NCBI GenBank assembly: GCA_029690005.1
Contig: CP121458.1
Coordinates: 4,278,001 to 4,342,000 of the forward strand
DNA: 64,000 nt
Source: Prescottella defluvii
GTDB lineage: Bacteria; Actinomycetota; Actinomycetes; Mycobacteriales; Mycobacteriaceae
Direction: 5' to 3'
The translations under genes and the position numbers were made by a program. The stretch's first letter is position 1; each line of letters opens with the position of its first letter. Positions 47,190-57,817 of the stretch are shown here, in pieces. The notes beneath the pieces were generated by a model. That model searched no databases. It was not told where the DNA came from and worked only from the letters and a program-made list of their open reading frames with translations.

Positions 47190-47566
47190 GCGGCGGCCCC
47201 CACGAGACCACACCGCAGCAGACCCGACCTACGACGGCACCCGCCGGCCAGGACAACCAGAAGATCGCCTCCGCGCTCCTGCGCTACCGCGTGCTCGCGT
47301 ACGCGACCGGCATCTGGCTCCTCGTGCTGACCGCCGAGATGGTCGCCAAGTACATCTTCGGAGTCCACAACCTGCCGACGTGGATCGCCATCGTCCACGG
47401 CTGGGTGTACTTCGTGTACCTGATCATGACGATCGACCTCGCGGTCAAGGTGCGCTGGCCCGCCGGCCGCACCATCGGCACCCTGCTCGCCGGCACCATC
47501 CCGTTCCTGTCGTTCTTCGTCGAGCACTGGCGCACGGTGCAGGTCAAGAAGGACTTCGGGGTCTGA
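47186..47566 (+). CDS. DUF3817 membrane protein
   Basis: About 126 residues with three hydrophobic segments. DUF3817 features are RYRVLAYATGIWLLVLTAEM, VHGWVYFVYLIMTIDLAVKV and TLLAGTIPFLSFFVEHWRTV. Function is unknown. The GTG start overlaps the stop of the LprD-like gene (GTGA). A strong terminator follows, and rdgB is convergent. Confidence 0.88.
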   Translation: MSGGPHETTPQQTRPTTAPAGQDNQKIASALLRYRVLAYATGIWLLVLTAEMVAKYIFGVHNLPTWIAIVHGWVYFVYLIMTIDLAVKVRWPAGRTIGTLLAGTIPFLSFFVEHWRTVQVKKDFGV

Positions 47567-47589
47567 GCGACCTCGATCCCACGAACGCC

Positions 47590-47621
47590 GGAGGGCCCGT
47601 CTCGAACGAGACGGGCCCTCC
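47590..47621. terminator. Bidirectional terminator between DUF3817 gene and rdgB
   Basis: GGAGGGCCCGTCTCG and CGAGACGGGCCCTCC form a 15-bp perfect stem with a 2-base centre between two convergent genes. Confidence 0.85.
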
Positions 47622-47636
47622 GTGTTGTGCGATGCG

Positions 47637-48244
47637 CTACGCCTTCGCCAGCTCCGCGAGCGCCGGCACCAGCTGCGCCAGCGCGCGGCCCCGGTGCGAG
47701 GCGGCGTCCTTCTCCTGCGGCGACAGCTCGGCCGATGTCCGCTGCTCACCCTCGGGCTCGAAGACGGGGTCGTAGCCGAACCCGTTCACGCCGCGCGGTT
47801 CGCGGACGATCCGTCCGCGCCACTCCCCGCGCACCACGATAGTGTCCTGCCCGGGGATCGCGAGCGCGCACGCCGACACGAATGCGCCGCCGCGGCGCTC
47901 GTCGGGCACGTCCGCCAGCTGTCCCAGCAGCAGCGCCGTGTTGGCGCCGTCGTCGCCGTGACCGCCGCTCCAACGCGCCGACAGCACCCCTGGCATGCCG
48001 TTGAGGGCGTCGACCTCGAGTCCGGAGTCGTCGGCGACGCACGGCAGCCCGGTGGCCGCGGCACCGTCGACGGCCTTGACGATCGCGTTGTCCTCGAACG
48101 TCGCGCCCGTCTCGGGCGTCTCGGGAAACTCGGGAACCTCGTCGAGGCCGATCACGTCGAGTCCCTCGATGCCGGCGGCTGCGAGGACCCGGCGCAGCTC
48201 ACCGAGCTTCTTGGCGTTGCGGCTGGCGACCAGGATCTTGCCGC

Positions 48245-48248
<4 letters not shown>
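47637..48248 (-). CDS. rdgB: dITP/XTP pyrophosphatase (Ham1/RdgB)
   Basis: House-cleaning NTPase of 203 residues that hydrolyses dITP and XTP. Motifs are [58 protein letters not shown] and [20 protein letters not shown]. The start is TTG at 48248, which overlaps the rph stop (TTGA), so the pair rph-rdgB is coupled. The frame is intact. Confidence 0.95.
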
Positions 48249-49027
<779 letters not shown>

Positions 49028-49094
49028 GTCCGAAAGCCTAGCCGGCGCCGCCGACGGTGAGCCCAGTCGGCGGCCGCGCGAGCGAGCGCTGGCG

Positions 49095-49853
49095 TCAGAC
49101 GGTGTAGACGTCCCCGGCCGACACCGCGTGCACGGGCCCGGAGAATTCCGCCTTCGCCTCGGCGATGACGTCCTCGCGGGACGTCCACGGCGGGATGTGG
49201 GTGAGCAGCAGTTCACCGACCCCGGCGCGGGCGGCGACCTGGCCGGCCTCGGTGCCGGAGAGGTGGATGCCTTGGGGCCGGTCCGGGCTGTGCGTCCACG
49301 ACGCCTCCGACAGCAGCACGTCCGCCCCGCGGGCGAGGTCGACGACGGCGTCGCACATGCCGGTGTCACCCGTGTACGCGAGGACGCGGCCCGCCTTGCT
49401 GGTGACGCGGAAGCCGTACGACTCGGGCGGATGGTTCACCTGCGACGCCTGCACCGTGATCTCGCCGATCTCGGCGACGTGGCCGTCGGACCAGTTGCGC
49501 AGCTCGATGGTGTCGGAGATGTCGTCGAGTTCGCCGCCGCACTCCGCGGACGCGACACCGATGCGGCAGGCGCTGTCGGTGGGCCCGTAGACCAGGGCGC
49601 GGCCGGCGGGCGGATTCGGGTGGTATCGACGCCACACCAGCAGACCGGGCATGTCCAGGCAGTGGTCCGCGTGCAGGTGCGACAGCAGGATCGTCGCCTC
49701 GCCCGGATCCGCGTACTTCTGCAGGGCCCCGAGGACGCCGGGGCCGAAATCCATGACGACCGGCGGGGTACCCGGCGCGGTCAACAAGTAGCCCGAAGCA
49801 GCCGAGTCAGGTCCGGAGACGCTGCCCGAACATCCCAGGACCGTAATGCGCAT
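49095..49853 (-). CDS. MBL-fold hydrolase, Rv1339-like cyclic-nucleotide phosphodiesterase
   Basis: A metallo-beta-lactamase-fold enzyme of 252 residues. The metal motif is [20 protein letters not shown] (HxHxDH), with further ligands in [13 protein letters not shown] and [30 protein letters not shown] opens the fold. The M. tuberculosis homologue Rv1339 has been described as an atypical cAMP phosphodiesterase, so a role in cAMP turnover is likely but inferred. It precedes rph on the same strand. The frame is intact. Confidence 0.85.
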   Translation of the reverse strand: MRITVLGCSGSVSGPDSAASGYLLTAPGTPPVVMDFGPGVLGALQKYADPGEATILLSHLHADHCLDMPGLLVWRRYHPNPPAGRALVYGPTDSACRIGVASAECGGELDDISDTIELRNWSDGHVAEIGEITVQASQVNHPPESYGFRVTSKAGRVLAYTGDTGMCDAVVDLARGADVLLSEASWTHSPDRPQGIHLSGTEAGQVAARAGVGELLLTHIPPWTSREDVIAEAKAEFSGPVHAVSAGDVYTV

Positions 49854-49976
49854 GCCAGCTATGCTGCCACGATCACCCGGCTCTCAAAAAGCTTCGGTCA
49901 CTTTCGGCGGCGTCAACTCACATCCAACGTCGGATTGTGATGCGGCATTTCACCGTCGGGGCGTGTGACGGCCGAG

Positions 49977-50630
49977 TCAGCCCGGCGGGCGCGCCGTAGT
50001 GGAGACGCCGCCCGTCCCTGGTGCCGGAAGGCCCTTGCGCCGGGTGTCCGACGACAGCGCCCACGCTGCCACGACGCCACCGATCGCGCCGAACAGGTGC
50101 CCCTGCCACGAGATGCCGTTCTGCCCCGGCAGTACACCCCACAGGATGCCGCCGTACACGAACAGCACGACGATGCCGAGTAGGATCTGCCCGACGTTGC
50201 GCGTGAAGATGCCGCGCACCAGCAGGAACGTGAGCCAGCCGAACGCCAGGATCGACGCCCCGAGATGCACGGCGTGACCGCCCGTCAGCCACGTGCCGAG
50301 CCCGCCGATCGCCCAGATGATCCCGGTGGCCGCCAAGCCTCGCCCGATCCCCGACATCAGCACCAGGAACCCCAGCACCAGCAGCGGCACCGTGTTCGCG
50401 AACAGGTGTCCCCAGCCGTTGTGGAGCATCGGCGCGAACGCGATGCCCCTCAACCCGTCGACGGTGAGCGGCTGAATGCCCCATGCGTCCAGCCGGTTTC
50501 CGGCGACGGTGTCGATCGCCTCGAGCACGTAGAGGACCGCGACGAAACCACCGATGGTCATCGCGGCGCGCTGCCACATCGGGCGAGGGGTGCGCGGCGG
50601 CCGCGCGGTCAGTTCGGATCCGGCTGTCAC
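49977..50630 (-). CDS. Rhomboid family intramembrane protease
   Basis: Six to seven membrane helices in about 217 residues. The rhomboid landmarks are FAPMLHNGWGHLFANTVPLL (HxxxHxxxN-like), the catalytic Ser in HAVHLGASILAFGWLTFLLV and the catalytic His in GISWQGHLFGAIGGVVAAWA. The serine lies in GASIL rather than the usual GxSG, a small departure. GTG 50630 is chosen; GTG 50660 is an alternative. In M. tuberculosis (Rv1337) murI follows; here only 123 non-coding bases separate it from the MBL gene. The frame is intact. Confidence 0.88.
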   Translation of the reverse strand: MTAGSELTARPPRTPRPMWQRAAMTIGGFVAVLYVLEAIDTVAGNRLDAWGIQPLTVDGLRGIAFAPMLHNGWGHLFANTVPLLVLGFLVLMSGIGRGLAATGIIWAIGGLGTWLTGGHAVHLGASILAFGWLTFLLVRGIFTRNVGQILLGIVVLFVYGGILWGVLPGQNGISWQGHLFGAIGGVVAAWALSSDTRRKGLPAPGTGGVSTTARPPG

Positions 50631-50687
50631 GGCTTCGAGCCTACCGACGCCGTCCGACACGCGACGGGTGCGCGGCGACCGCGCGAT

Positions 50688-51774
50688 CTAGCCGGAAGTC
50701 CCGAACGCCGATGGGAACACGTCACGGTAGCTGGGGATGCCCGCGACGGTCGTGGCCGAGAGGATCGCGTCGACGATGGCCCGCTGCACGCACTGCGCGG
50801 CCGCCGAACAGACCGCGTCCAGGATAGGTAGTTCGGCCGGGAACGCCGCCGGCACGCCGTCCGGTGTCGGGGTCTCGCGGGTCCCCGTCGCGAGCGCGAA
50901 GATCGTGTCGCCGTCGAGCGGTGAATGCGCGGGCCGGATCGCGCGGGCCATGCCGTCGTGCCCGGCGACCGCGAACCGGCGGCACGACGCCTTCGACAGC
51001 TCGGCGTCGGTCGCGACCACCCCGATCGTGGTGTTGAGGACGGTCGCCTTCTCCCCAGCGCGTTTGCGGCGGCGAGCTCGTCGGATGACGGCCTCCGGAT
51101 CCCGCGTCGCTCGGCGTCCGCGAGCGACAGGCCCCACGGCAGGCCGGTCTCCGGATCCCACACCGAGCCGACCGGGTTGGCGACCATGAGCGCCGCAACG
51201 GTCACGCCGTCGGCCAGACCGCCCTGGATGACCGTGCTGGCGGTACCGACGCCGCCCTTGAGGACCCGGCGCGGGCGCCGGTGCCGGCGCCGACGGAACC
51301 GGTTTCGACGGCGGTACCCGCCCGATCCGCCGCGCGGTAGCCGAACTCCGCGGTGGGCCGAGTGTGCCAGTCGCCGACAGGGAGATCGAAGATCACCGCG
51401 CCCGGCACGATGGGGACCACCTGACCCGGCGCACCCATCGGGATGCCGTGATCGTGTTCCTCGAGCCACCGCATGACGCCGTCCGCCGCAGCCAGGCCGT
51501 ACGCGCTGCCGCCGGACAGCAGCACCGCGTCGACCCGCTGCACCGAATGGCTCGGGTCGAGCAGGTCGGTCTCGCGGGTGCCGGGGCCGCCGCCGCGCAC
51601 GTCGACGGCTGCGGTAGCCCCGGACGAGACCCGCACCACGGTGCAGCCGGTCGCCGCGCCGGAGCCGAGGGTGGCGTCGGCGTCGAGCAGGTAGTCGTGC
51701 CCCACCAGGACACCCTCGACGTCGCGCAGGGAGTCCGACGGCCCGGTGACGACCGCCGGCCGCGGCACTGTCAC
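50688..51774 (-). CDS. P1 family peptidase (DmpA/aminopeptidase type)
   Basis: An N-terminal-nucleophile-type peptidase of about 361 residues that is cut autocatalytically. The precursor shows SLRDVEGVLVGHDYLLDADA, GCTVVRVSSGATAAVDVRGG and VDAVLLSGGSAYGLAAADGV. The cleavage site lies in VLNTTIGVVATDAELSK, with the Thr after Asn as the likely nucleophile. The frame breaks near 51273 (before VLKGGVGTAS) and 51056 (ANALG then EKATVLN), both mended by one base. The GTG start overlaps the DUF2017 stop (GTGA). It matches M. tuberculosis Rv1333 by position. Confidence 0.87.
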
Positions 51775-52347
51775 GACATCAGCGCCTGGACGAGCGAGTC
51801 CTGCATCCACGTCAGCCAGTGGTAGACGTCGAGATGCGGGGCCCGGGGGTCACCTTCCTCCAACTCGTCGGGGGTGTCGGCGTCGATGCCGAGATTGGTG
51901 CCGAGTGCCAGGCGGATGTCGTTGAGGCCGGCGAGCCAGGCGTCGGCCTGCTCCGGGGTGAGCGCGACCTTGCCGCCCTCGGCGGGCACGGTCTGCAGCA
52001 TCACCGCGCCGGCCGCGATCTTGTCGTCGATGATGTCTGGCTCGTGCAGGCTGCGCAGCGCGCTGTTGACGTTGCCCCGCTCGGGATCGTTGTCGGGTGC
52101 GTCGGGGTCCGCGCGCTGGAAGTCCGGGAGCAGCCGTGCGAGGGCCGCGTCCGACGGGGTGTCGCTGTTGCCGGTCCGCATGCCGGTGAGCGCCGCCAGC
52201 TCGTCCGTCGGCGCCGACGCGGCCCGCTCCTCGGAGCAGCCCGGTCACCGAGGACACCAGCGACCTCAGCACCGCCGCCTCGTGTGCGTCCATCTCCGAA
52301 CGCAGCTTCAATCCGCCGAGTGAGTTCTTCCTCGTCCAAGTCCGCAC
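51771..52347 (-). CDS. DUF2017 family protein
   Basis: About 192 residues, Rv1332-like. The N-terminus (RTWTRKNSLGGLKLRSEMDA, HEAAVLRSLVSSVTGLL) has the family pattern, and the C-terminal half is helical (GGKVALTPEQADAWLAGLND, HLDVYHWLTWMQDSLVQALM). The frame breaks near 52232, mended by one base before AASAPTDELAALTG. Its function is unknown, but the gene normally follows clpS. GTG start at 52347, 46 bases after clpS. Confidence 0.87.
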
Positions 52348-52393
52348 GTCTGTACCCGGGATTCCTTACGGTCGAGATGGATGGGATGGGCGC

Positions 52394-52684
52394 CTAGCTG
52401 CTGTCGCGCTGCATGGTCGCCCACAGGCCGGCGGCGTGCAGCTTGCGCACGTCGTTCTCGACCTTGTCGCGCGAGCCACTGGAGACGACCGCCTTGCCTT
52501 CCTTGTGGACCTGCATCATCAGGTCCGTGGCCTTGGCTTTGCTGTAGCCGAACAGCTTCTGGAAGATGTACGTCACGTAGTGCATGAGGTTGACGGGATC
52601 GTCCCAGACCACGGTGACCCAAGGCCGGTCGAGCGCCTCGGTCATCTGCTCGATTTCCGCCTCCTGGGGCGCTGCGGCGGGCAT
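52394..52684 (-). CDS. clpS: ClpS adaptor of the ClpAP/ClpCP protease
   Basis: This 96-residue adaptor presents N-degron substrates to Clp. Motifs are [20 protein letters not shown] (the DDPVN and binding-pocket region), [20 protein letters not shown] and [23 protein letters not shown] at 52684 is chosen. It is divergent from pncB and heads clpS-DUF2017-P1 peptidase, the order known from mycobacteria (Rv1331-Rv1332-Rv1333). The frame is intact. Confidence 0.94.
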   Translation of the reverse strand: MPAAAPQEAEIEQMTEALDRPWVTVVWDDPVNLMHYVTYIFQKLFGYSKAKATDLMMQVHKEGKAVVSSGSRDKVENDVRKLHAAGLWATMQRDSS

Positions 52685-52802
52685 CTTGCCGACCGGAACC
52701 GCGGTCGGGGAATCACTGTGGAGCGCTGCGCCATGGGTCCAGGGTACGGCGTGGGCTCCGAACTCGACACCCGCGCCCGGCGGCTGAATCGTAAAGTTGG
52801 GC

Positions 52803-54173
52803 GCGTGGCAACCGTTTCTGCAGAGTGCACCGGAGACCGTCCGAGTACCGCGCTGTTCACCGACCAGTACGAGCTGACGATGCTCGAGGCGGCCCTCGCC
52901 GACGGCTCGGCGAACCGCCCATGCAGCTTCGAGGTCTTCGCGCGACGCCTGCCCGACGGACGCCGCTACGGTGTCGTCGGAGGCATGGGACGGATCCCGG
53001 ATGCCTTGGCGCGCTTCCGGTTCGGCGAACCGAGAGCTCGAAGATCGTCTCGCGGTTCCTCGACGCCGCGACCGTCGAGTGGCTCCGCGACTTCCGCTTC
53101 TCCGGTGACATCGACTGCTATCGCGAGGGCGAGCTCTACTTCCCGGGTCTCCGATTCTGTCGGTACGCGGAACGTTCGCCGAATGTGTCCTCCTCGAAAC
53201 CCTGGTGTTGTCGATCCTCAACCACGACAGCGCAATCGCGTCGGCGGCCGCGCGCATGGTCAGCGCCGCCGACGGCCGTCGGATGATCGAGATGGGGTCG
53301 CGGCGCGCGCACGAGGAGTCCGCGGTCGCGTGTGCCCGCGCGGCATACCTCGCCGGGTTCGACGCGACGTCGAATCTCGAGGCCGTGCGTCGGCACGGGG
53401 TGCCCGGGGCAGGCACCAGCGCACACGCTTTCACGTTGCTGCACACCACCGACGGGGCCGCGAACGAGGAGGCCGCGTTCCGGGCCCAGGTTGCGGCGCT
53501 CGGGGTCGGCACGACCCTGTTGGTGGACACGTACGACATCACCCAAGGCGTCAGGAACGCCGTCGCGGCGGCCGGCACCGGGCTGGGCGGCGTCCGGATC
53601 GACTCGGGCGACCTGGGCGTGCTGGCACGGCAGGTCCGCGACCAGTTGGACGGGCTCGGCGCCACCGGCACCAGGATCGTCGTGTCCGGCGATCTCGACG
53701 AGTACTCGATTGCCGCACTGCGCGCCGAACCGGTCGACTCGTACGGCGTCGGGACGTCGCTGGTGACGGGATCGGGCGCACCGACGGCCGGGATGGTCTA
53801 CAAGCTCGTCGAGGTCGACGGTGTCCCGGTCGAGAAGCGCAGCGCCCACAAGCAGTCCCGTGGCGGCACCAAACGCGCGATGCGACTGAGCCGGGCGTCG
53901 GGCACGGTCGTCGAGGAAGTCCTGTATCGCGCCGGCACGCCCGCACCGGATCCCGGAGAGTTCGAGGCACGCGAGCTGCTGATCCCGCTCGTGCGGGGCG
54001 GCAAGATCGCCGACGATCTGCCCTCCCTCGAGGACAGCCGCGCACTGCTGGCGCGGAACCTCGTGGCCCTGCCGTGGGAGGGCCTCAAGCTCTCGCACGG
54101 CGAGCCTGCGGTGCCGACCCGTTTCGCGGCGGCGGCCGAGCCGACGAGCACCGGAGAGGGATGGCGACAGTGA
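52803..54173 (+). CDS. pncB: Nicotinate phosphoribosyltransferase
   Basis: PncB makes nicotinate mononucleotide for NAD salvage. Motifs are [80 protein letters not shown] and [20 protein letters not shown], with [20 protein letters not shown] near the end. The frame breaks near 53030 and 53146, each mended by one base. About 457 residues. GTG start at 52803. The next gene is the nicotinamidase, so the two form a complete nicotinamide-to-NaMN salvage unit. Confidence 0.93.
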
Positions 54174-54744
54174 CCCGACGCGCATTGCTCGTCGTCGACG
54201 TCCAGAACGACTTCTGTGAGGGCGGATCGCTGGCCGTCGCGGGCGGTGCCACGGTGGCGGCCGACATCAACGACCTGTTCTCCGGGCACGGCTACGCGAC
54301 GATCGTCGCGACGCGGGACAACCACGTCGATCCCGGCCCGCACTTCTCCGATCACCCGGACTTCGTCGACACGTGGCCGCCGCACTGCGTGGCCGGGACG
54401 CCGGGGGCCGAGTTCTGTCCAGCGCTCGAGACCGAGCCGCTCGAGGAGGTGTTCTCGAAGGGGGCCTACAGCGCCGCCTACTCGGGCTTCGAGGGGGTAT
54501 CGCCGAAGGGCGAGTCGCTCGCCGGTTGGCTGAGCCACCGCAACATCGACGCGGTGGACGTGGTCGGCATCGCCACCGATCACTGCGTGCGCGCGACGGC
54601 CCTCGATGCGGTAACCGAGGGCTTCCGGACCCGCGTCCTGCTCTCCTACACCGCCGGCGTCTCCCCGACACGGTCGCGGCCGCGCTGACCGAACTCGATC
54701 AGGCCGGTGTCGAACTGGTGGGTCAGGTCGCCGAACGCACCTGA
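54170..54744 (+). CDS. pncA: Nicotinamidase (pyrazinamidase)
   Basis: An isochorismatase-fold amidase of about 190 residues that turns nicotinamide into nicotinate and would also activate pyrazinamide. The catalytic Asp is in LLVVDVQNDFCEGGSLAVAG, metal ligands in TRDNHVDPGPHFSDHPDFVD, the Lys in EEVFSKGAYSAAYSGFEG and the Cys in VVGIATDHCVRATALDAV. The frame breaks near 54668, mended by one C before DTVAAALTELDQAG. The GTG at 54170 overlaps the pncB stop (GTGA) and has GGAGAGGG at good spacing; ATG 54161 is possible but too close to that site. Confidence 0.92.
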
Positions 54745-54769
54745 CGGTGGCGAGCAGTACCCTGTTGCG

Positions 54770-56827
54770 GTGCCCGACCGTGAGTTGCCCACCGTCCCCG
54801 ATCTCCTGAAGCTCGCGGTCCGCTCGCTCGGCGGCAAGGAACGCAAGAACCAGTTGACGATGGCGTCGGCCGTCGCGCACTCGATCGACGCGGGCGAGCA
54901 TCTCGCGGTGCAGGCCGGCACCGGCACCGGCAAGTCGCTCGCGTATCTGGTGCCCAGCGTGCGGCACGCGGTCGAGTCCGGGCGCACGGTGGTCGTCTCG
55001 ACCGCCACGATCGCGCTGCAGCGTCAGCTGGTCGACCGGGACATGCCGCGCCTCGCCGAGGCGCTGAAGCCCGCCCTCGGCCGCCTACCCCGGTTCGCGA
55101 TTCTCAAGGGCCGCGGCAACTACCTGTGCATGAACAAGATTCACACCGGGATGGCGCAGGACGATCCGCCCGAGGCGGAGCTGTTCGACGCGTTCGCCAT
55201 CTCCCGGCTGGGCCGCGAGGTGCAGCGGCTGACCAAGTGGTCGTCGGACGCCGAGACCGGTGACCGCGACGATCTCGTACCCGGCGTCAGCGACCAGGCG
55301 TGGCGGCAGGTGAGCGTCAGCGCCCGCGAGTGCCTCGGCAAGTCCCGGTGCCCGGTGGGCGAGGACTGCTTCGCCGAGCGTGCCCGCGCCGAGGCCGCAC
55401 AGGTGGACGTCGTGGTCACCGATCACGCGATGCTCGCGATCGACGCGATCTCCGGGGTCGCGGTGCTGCCCGAGCACGACGTCGTGGTGATCGACGAGGC
55501 CCACGAGCTGGTCGACCGGGTCACCGGCGTCGCGACGGCGGAACTCGGCGCGTCGGCGATCAGCGCCGCGGCCCGCCGTGCGGTCAAGCTCGTCGAGGAG
55601 CAGGACGTCGATCGACTCGAGGCCGCCGCCGAGAGCTGGGCGGAACTGCTCGAGCAACTACCCGGCGAGCGCTGGGACGCGCTGCCCGACGGCGTCCCGC
55701 TCGCGCTGGCCGCCGTCCGCGACGCGGCGTGGAACGTGCGCACCGCGATCGGACCGTCCAAGCCCGGGATGGCCGCCGCCGACCCCGAGGCCGCGGCGGC
55801 GCGCAATGCCGCGTTGACGGCGATCGACGAGGTCCACGACAGCGCCGTGCGGGTGCTCACCGCGTTCGACGAACCCGATCCCGCGAAGCGCAAGGACGTC
55901 GTGTGGTTGTCGGTCGAGGAGAACCGCGGCAACGTCCGACGCGTCGTGCGAATGGCACCGCTGTCGGTGGCGGGCTGCTCCGCGCGAGTCTGTTCGCGGA
56001 GTCCACGGTGGTCCTCACGTCGGCGACCCTGACGGTCGGTGGTTCGTTCGACGGCCTCGCGGTGAACTGGGGGCTGCCGCCGGAGTCGCCGGCGCGCAGC
56101 GACACCGCAACCGCGATCGGCAAGGAGGCTCCGTCGGATGCCGGTGCGCTGCGCTGGAATTCGCTCGACGTCGGTTCGCCGTTCGACCACGCCAAGTCCG
56201 GGATCGTGTACATCGCCCGGCACCTGCCGCCGCCGGGCCGCGACGGCCTGTCCCCGTCTTCATGGACGAGATCGAGGAACTGGTGACCGCGGCCGGTGGC
56301 CGCACGCTGGGCCTGTTCTCGTCGATGCGCGCCGCGAAAGCCGCGGCCGAGGAGATGCGCGAGCGCCTCGACGTCCCGATCCTGTGCCAGGGCGACGACG
56401 CGACCGGCACGTTGGTGAAGCAGTTCTCCGAGGACGAACCGACGACACTGTTCGGCACGCTGTCGCTGTGGCAGGGCGTCGACGTGCCCGGCCCGTCGCT
56501 CAGCCTGGTGATCCTCGACCGGATCCCGTTCCCCGACCCGACGACCCGCTGCTGGTGGCGCGTCAGCAGGCGGTCGAGTCCCGCGGCGGGAACGGGTTCC
56601 TCTCCGTGGCGGCGAACCACGCGGCGCTGCTGCTCGCGCAGGGTGTCGGCCGCCTGCTGCGCAGCGTCGACGACAAGGGCGTGGTGGCGGTGCTCGATTC
56701 GCGCCTGGCCACGGCCCGGTACGGCGGCTATCTCCGCGCGTCGCTGCCCCCGTTCTGGGAGACGGCCGATCCGAAGGTGGTTCGGCAGGCACTGGAGCGG
56801 ATCGCGGCGTCGCGACCGCGTTCCTGA
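54770..56827 (+). CDS. dinG: DinG-family ATP-dependent DNA helicase
   Basis: An XPD-like iron-sulfur 5' to 3' helicase of about 686 residues. Walker A is LAVQAGTGTGKSLAYLVPSV, and the Fe-S cysteines are seen in NYLCMN, ARECLGKSRCPVGEDCF. The DEAH box is VVVIDEAHELVDRVTGV. The C-terminal helicase motifs include VVLTSATLTVGGSFDG, FGTLSLWQGVDVPGPSLSLV and LLLAQGVGRLLRSVDDKG. The frame breaks near 55968, 56258 and 56538. GTG start at 54770, 25 bases after pncA. It matches Rv1329c by context. Confidence 0.92.
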
Positions 56828-56897
56828 ACACGCCGGACACAGCCGGGATACCCGGTAAACGCGGCCGACAGCACCCGCATCGTCCTATGCTCGGGCG

Positions 56898-57817
56898 ATG
56901 GACCCGGTGATCTCGGTTCGCGGACTCGCCAAACGCTTCGGCGACGTCCATGCCCTCGACGGTCTCGATCTCGAGGTCGGCCCCGGCGAGGTTCACGGCT
57001 TCCTCGGCCCCGACGGTTCCGGCAAGTCCACCACCATCCGTGTGCTGCTCGGTCTGCTGCGCGCCGACGGCGGTGACGTGTCGGTACTGGGCGCCGACCC
57101 GTGGCGCGACGCGGTCAGCCTGCACCGACACCTGGCGTACGTGCCGGGCGACGTGAACCTGTGGCCCAATCTCACCGGCGGCGAGGCCATCGATCTGTTC
57201 GGCCGGCTCCGCGGCGGCCTCGACGACAAGCGCCGCCAGGAGTTGATGGAGCGGTTCGAGCTCGATCCCACACGCAAGGGCCGCACGTACTCGAAAGGCA
57301 ACCGGCAGAAGGTCGCGCTCATCGCGGCGCTGGCCGCGGACTCGCAGCTACTGATCCTCGACGAACCGACGTCCGGCCTGGACCCGTTGATGGAGGCGGT
57401 GTTCCAGCAATGCGTCGGCGAGGCGACAAGGGACGGGCGCACGATCCTGCTGTCGAGTCACATCCTCGCCGAGGTCGAGTCGCTGTGCGGGGTGGTGACG
57501 ATCATCCGCGCCGGACGGACCGTACAGAGCGGGACGCTGAGCGAGCTGCGGCACCTGACCCGCACCACGGTCACGGCCACCACACGCGAAGCCCCGGACG
57601 GGCTCGGGTCGGTGCCGGGCGTGCACAACCTGAAGGCCCTCGACGACCAGGACAACAGTGTGACGTTCGACGTCGACTCCGACCGCGTCGACTCGGTGAT
57701 GTCCTCGCTCGCCGGGCTCGGCGTGGTCACGATCACCGCCCACCCCCGACGCTTGAGGATCTGTTCCTGCGCGAGTACAGCGACGAGTTCGATTCGCTGG
57801 GCATCGAGCGCCGATGA
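56898..57817 (+). CDS. ABC exporter ATP-binding protein
   Basis: Cytoplasmic ATPase of about 307 residues. Walker A is [20 protein letters not shown], Walker [21 protein letters not shown], and the H-loop [12 protein letters not shown]. The signature region reads [20 protein letters not shown], i.e. SKGNRQK rather than LSGGQ, a form seen in antibiotic-type DrrA/ABC-2 exporters. The frame breaks near 57751, mended by one C before [11 protein letters not shown]. The stop overlaps the permease start (ATGA), so the two form one transporter. The substrate is unknown. Confidence 0.9.

Noticed and set aside
54216-54688. Open frames overlapping pncA and extending the pncB frame upstream over clpS
   Set aside because: Their translations are Arg/Pro/Ala-rich and lack any family motif, while pncA and clpS are clearly recognisable in the other frames.
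57290-57320. Degenerate ABC signature (SKGNRQK) as a sign of an inactive ATPase
   Set aside because: This variant is usual in the antibiotic-type exporter ATPases, and Walker A, Walker B and the H-loop are intact.
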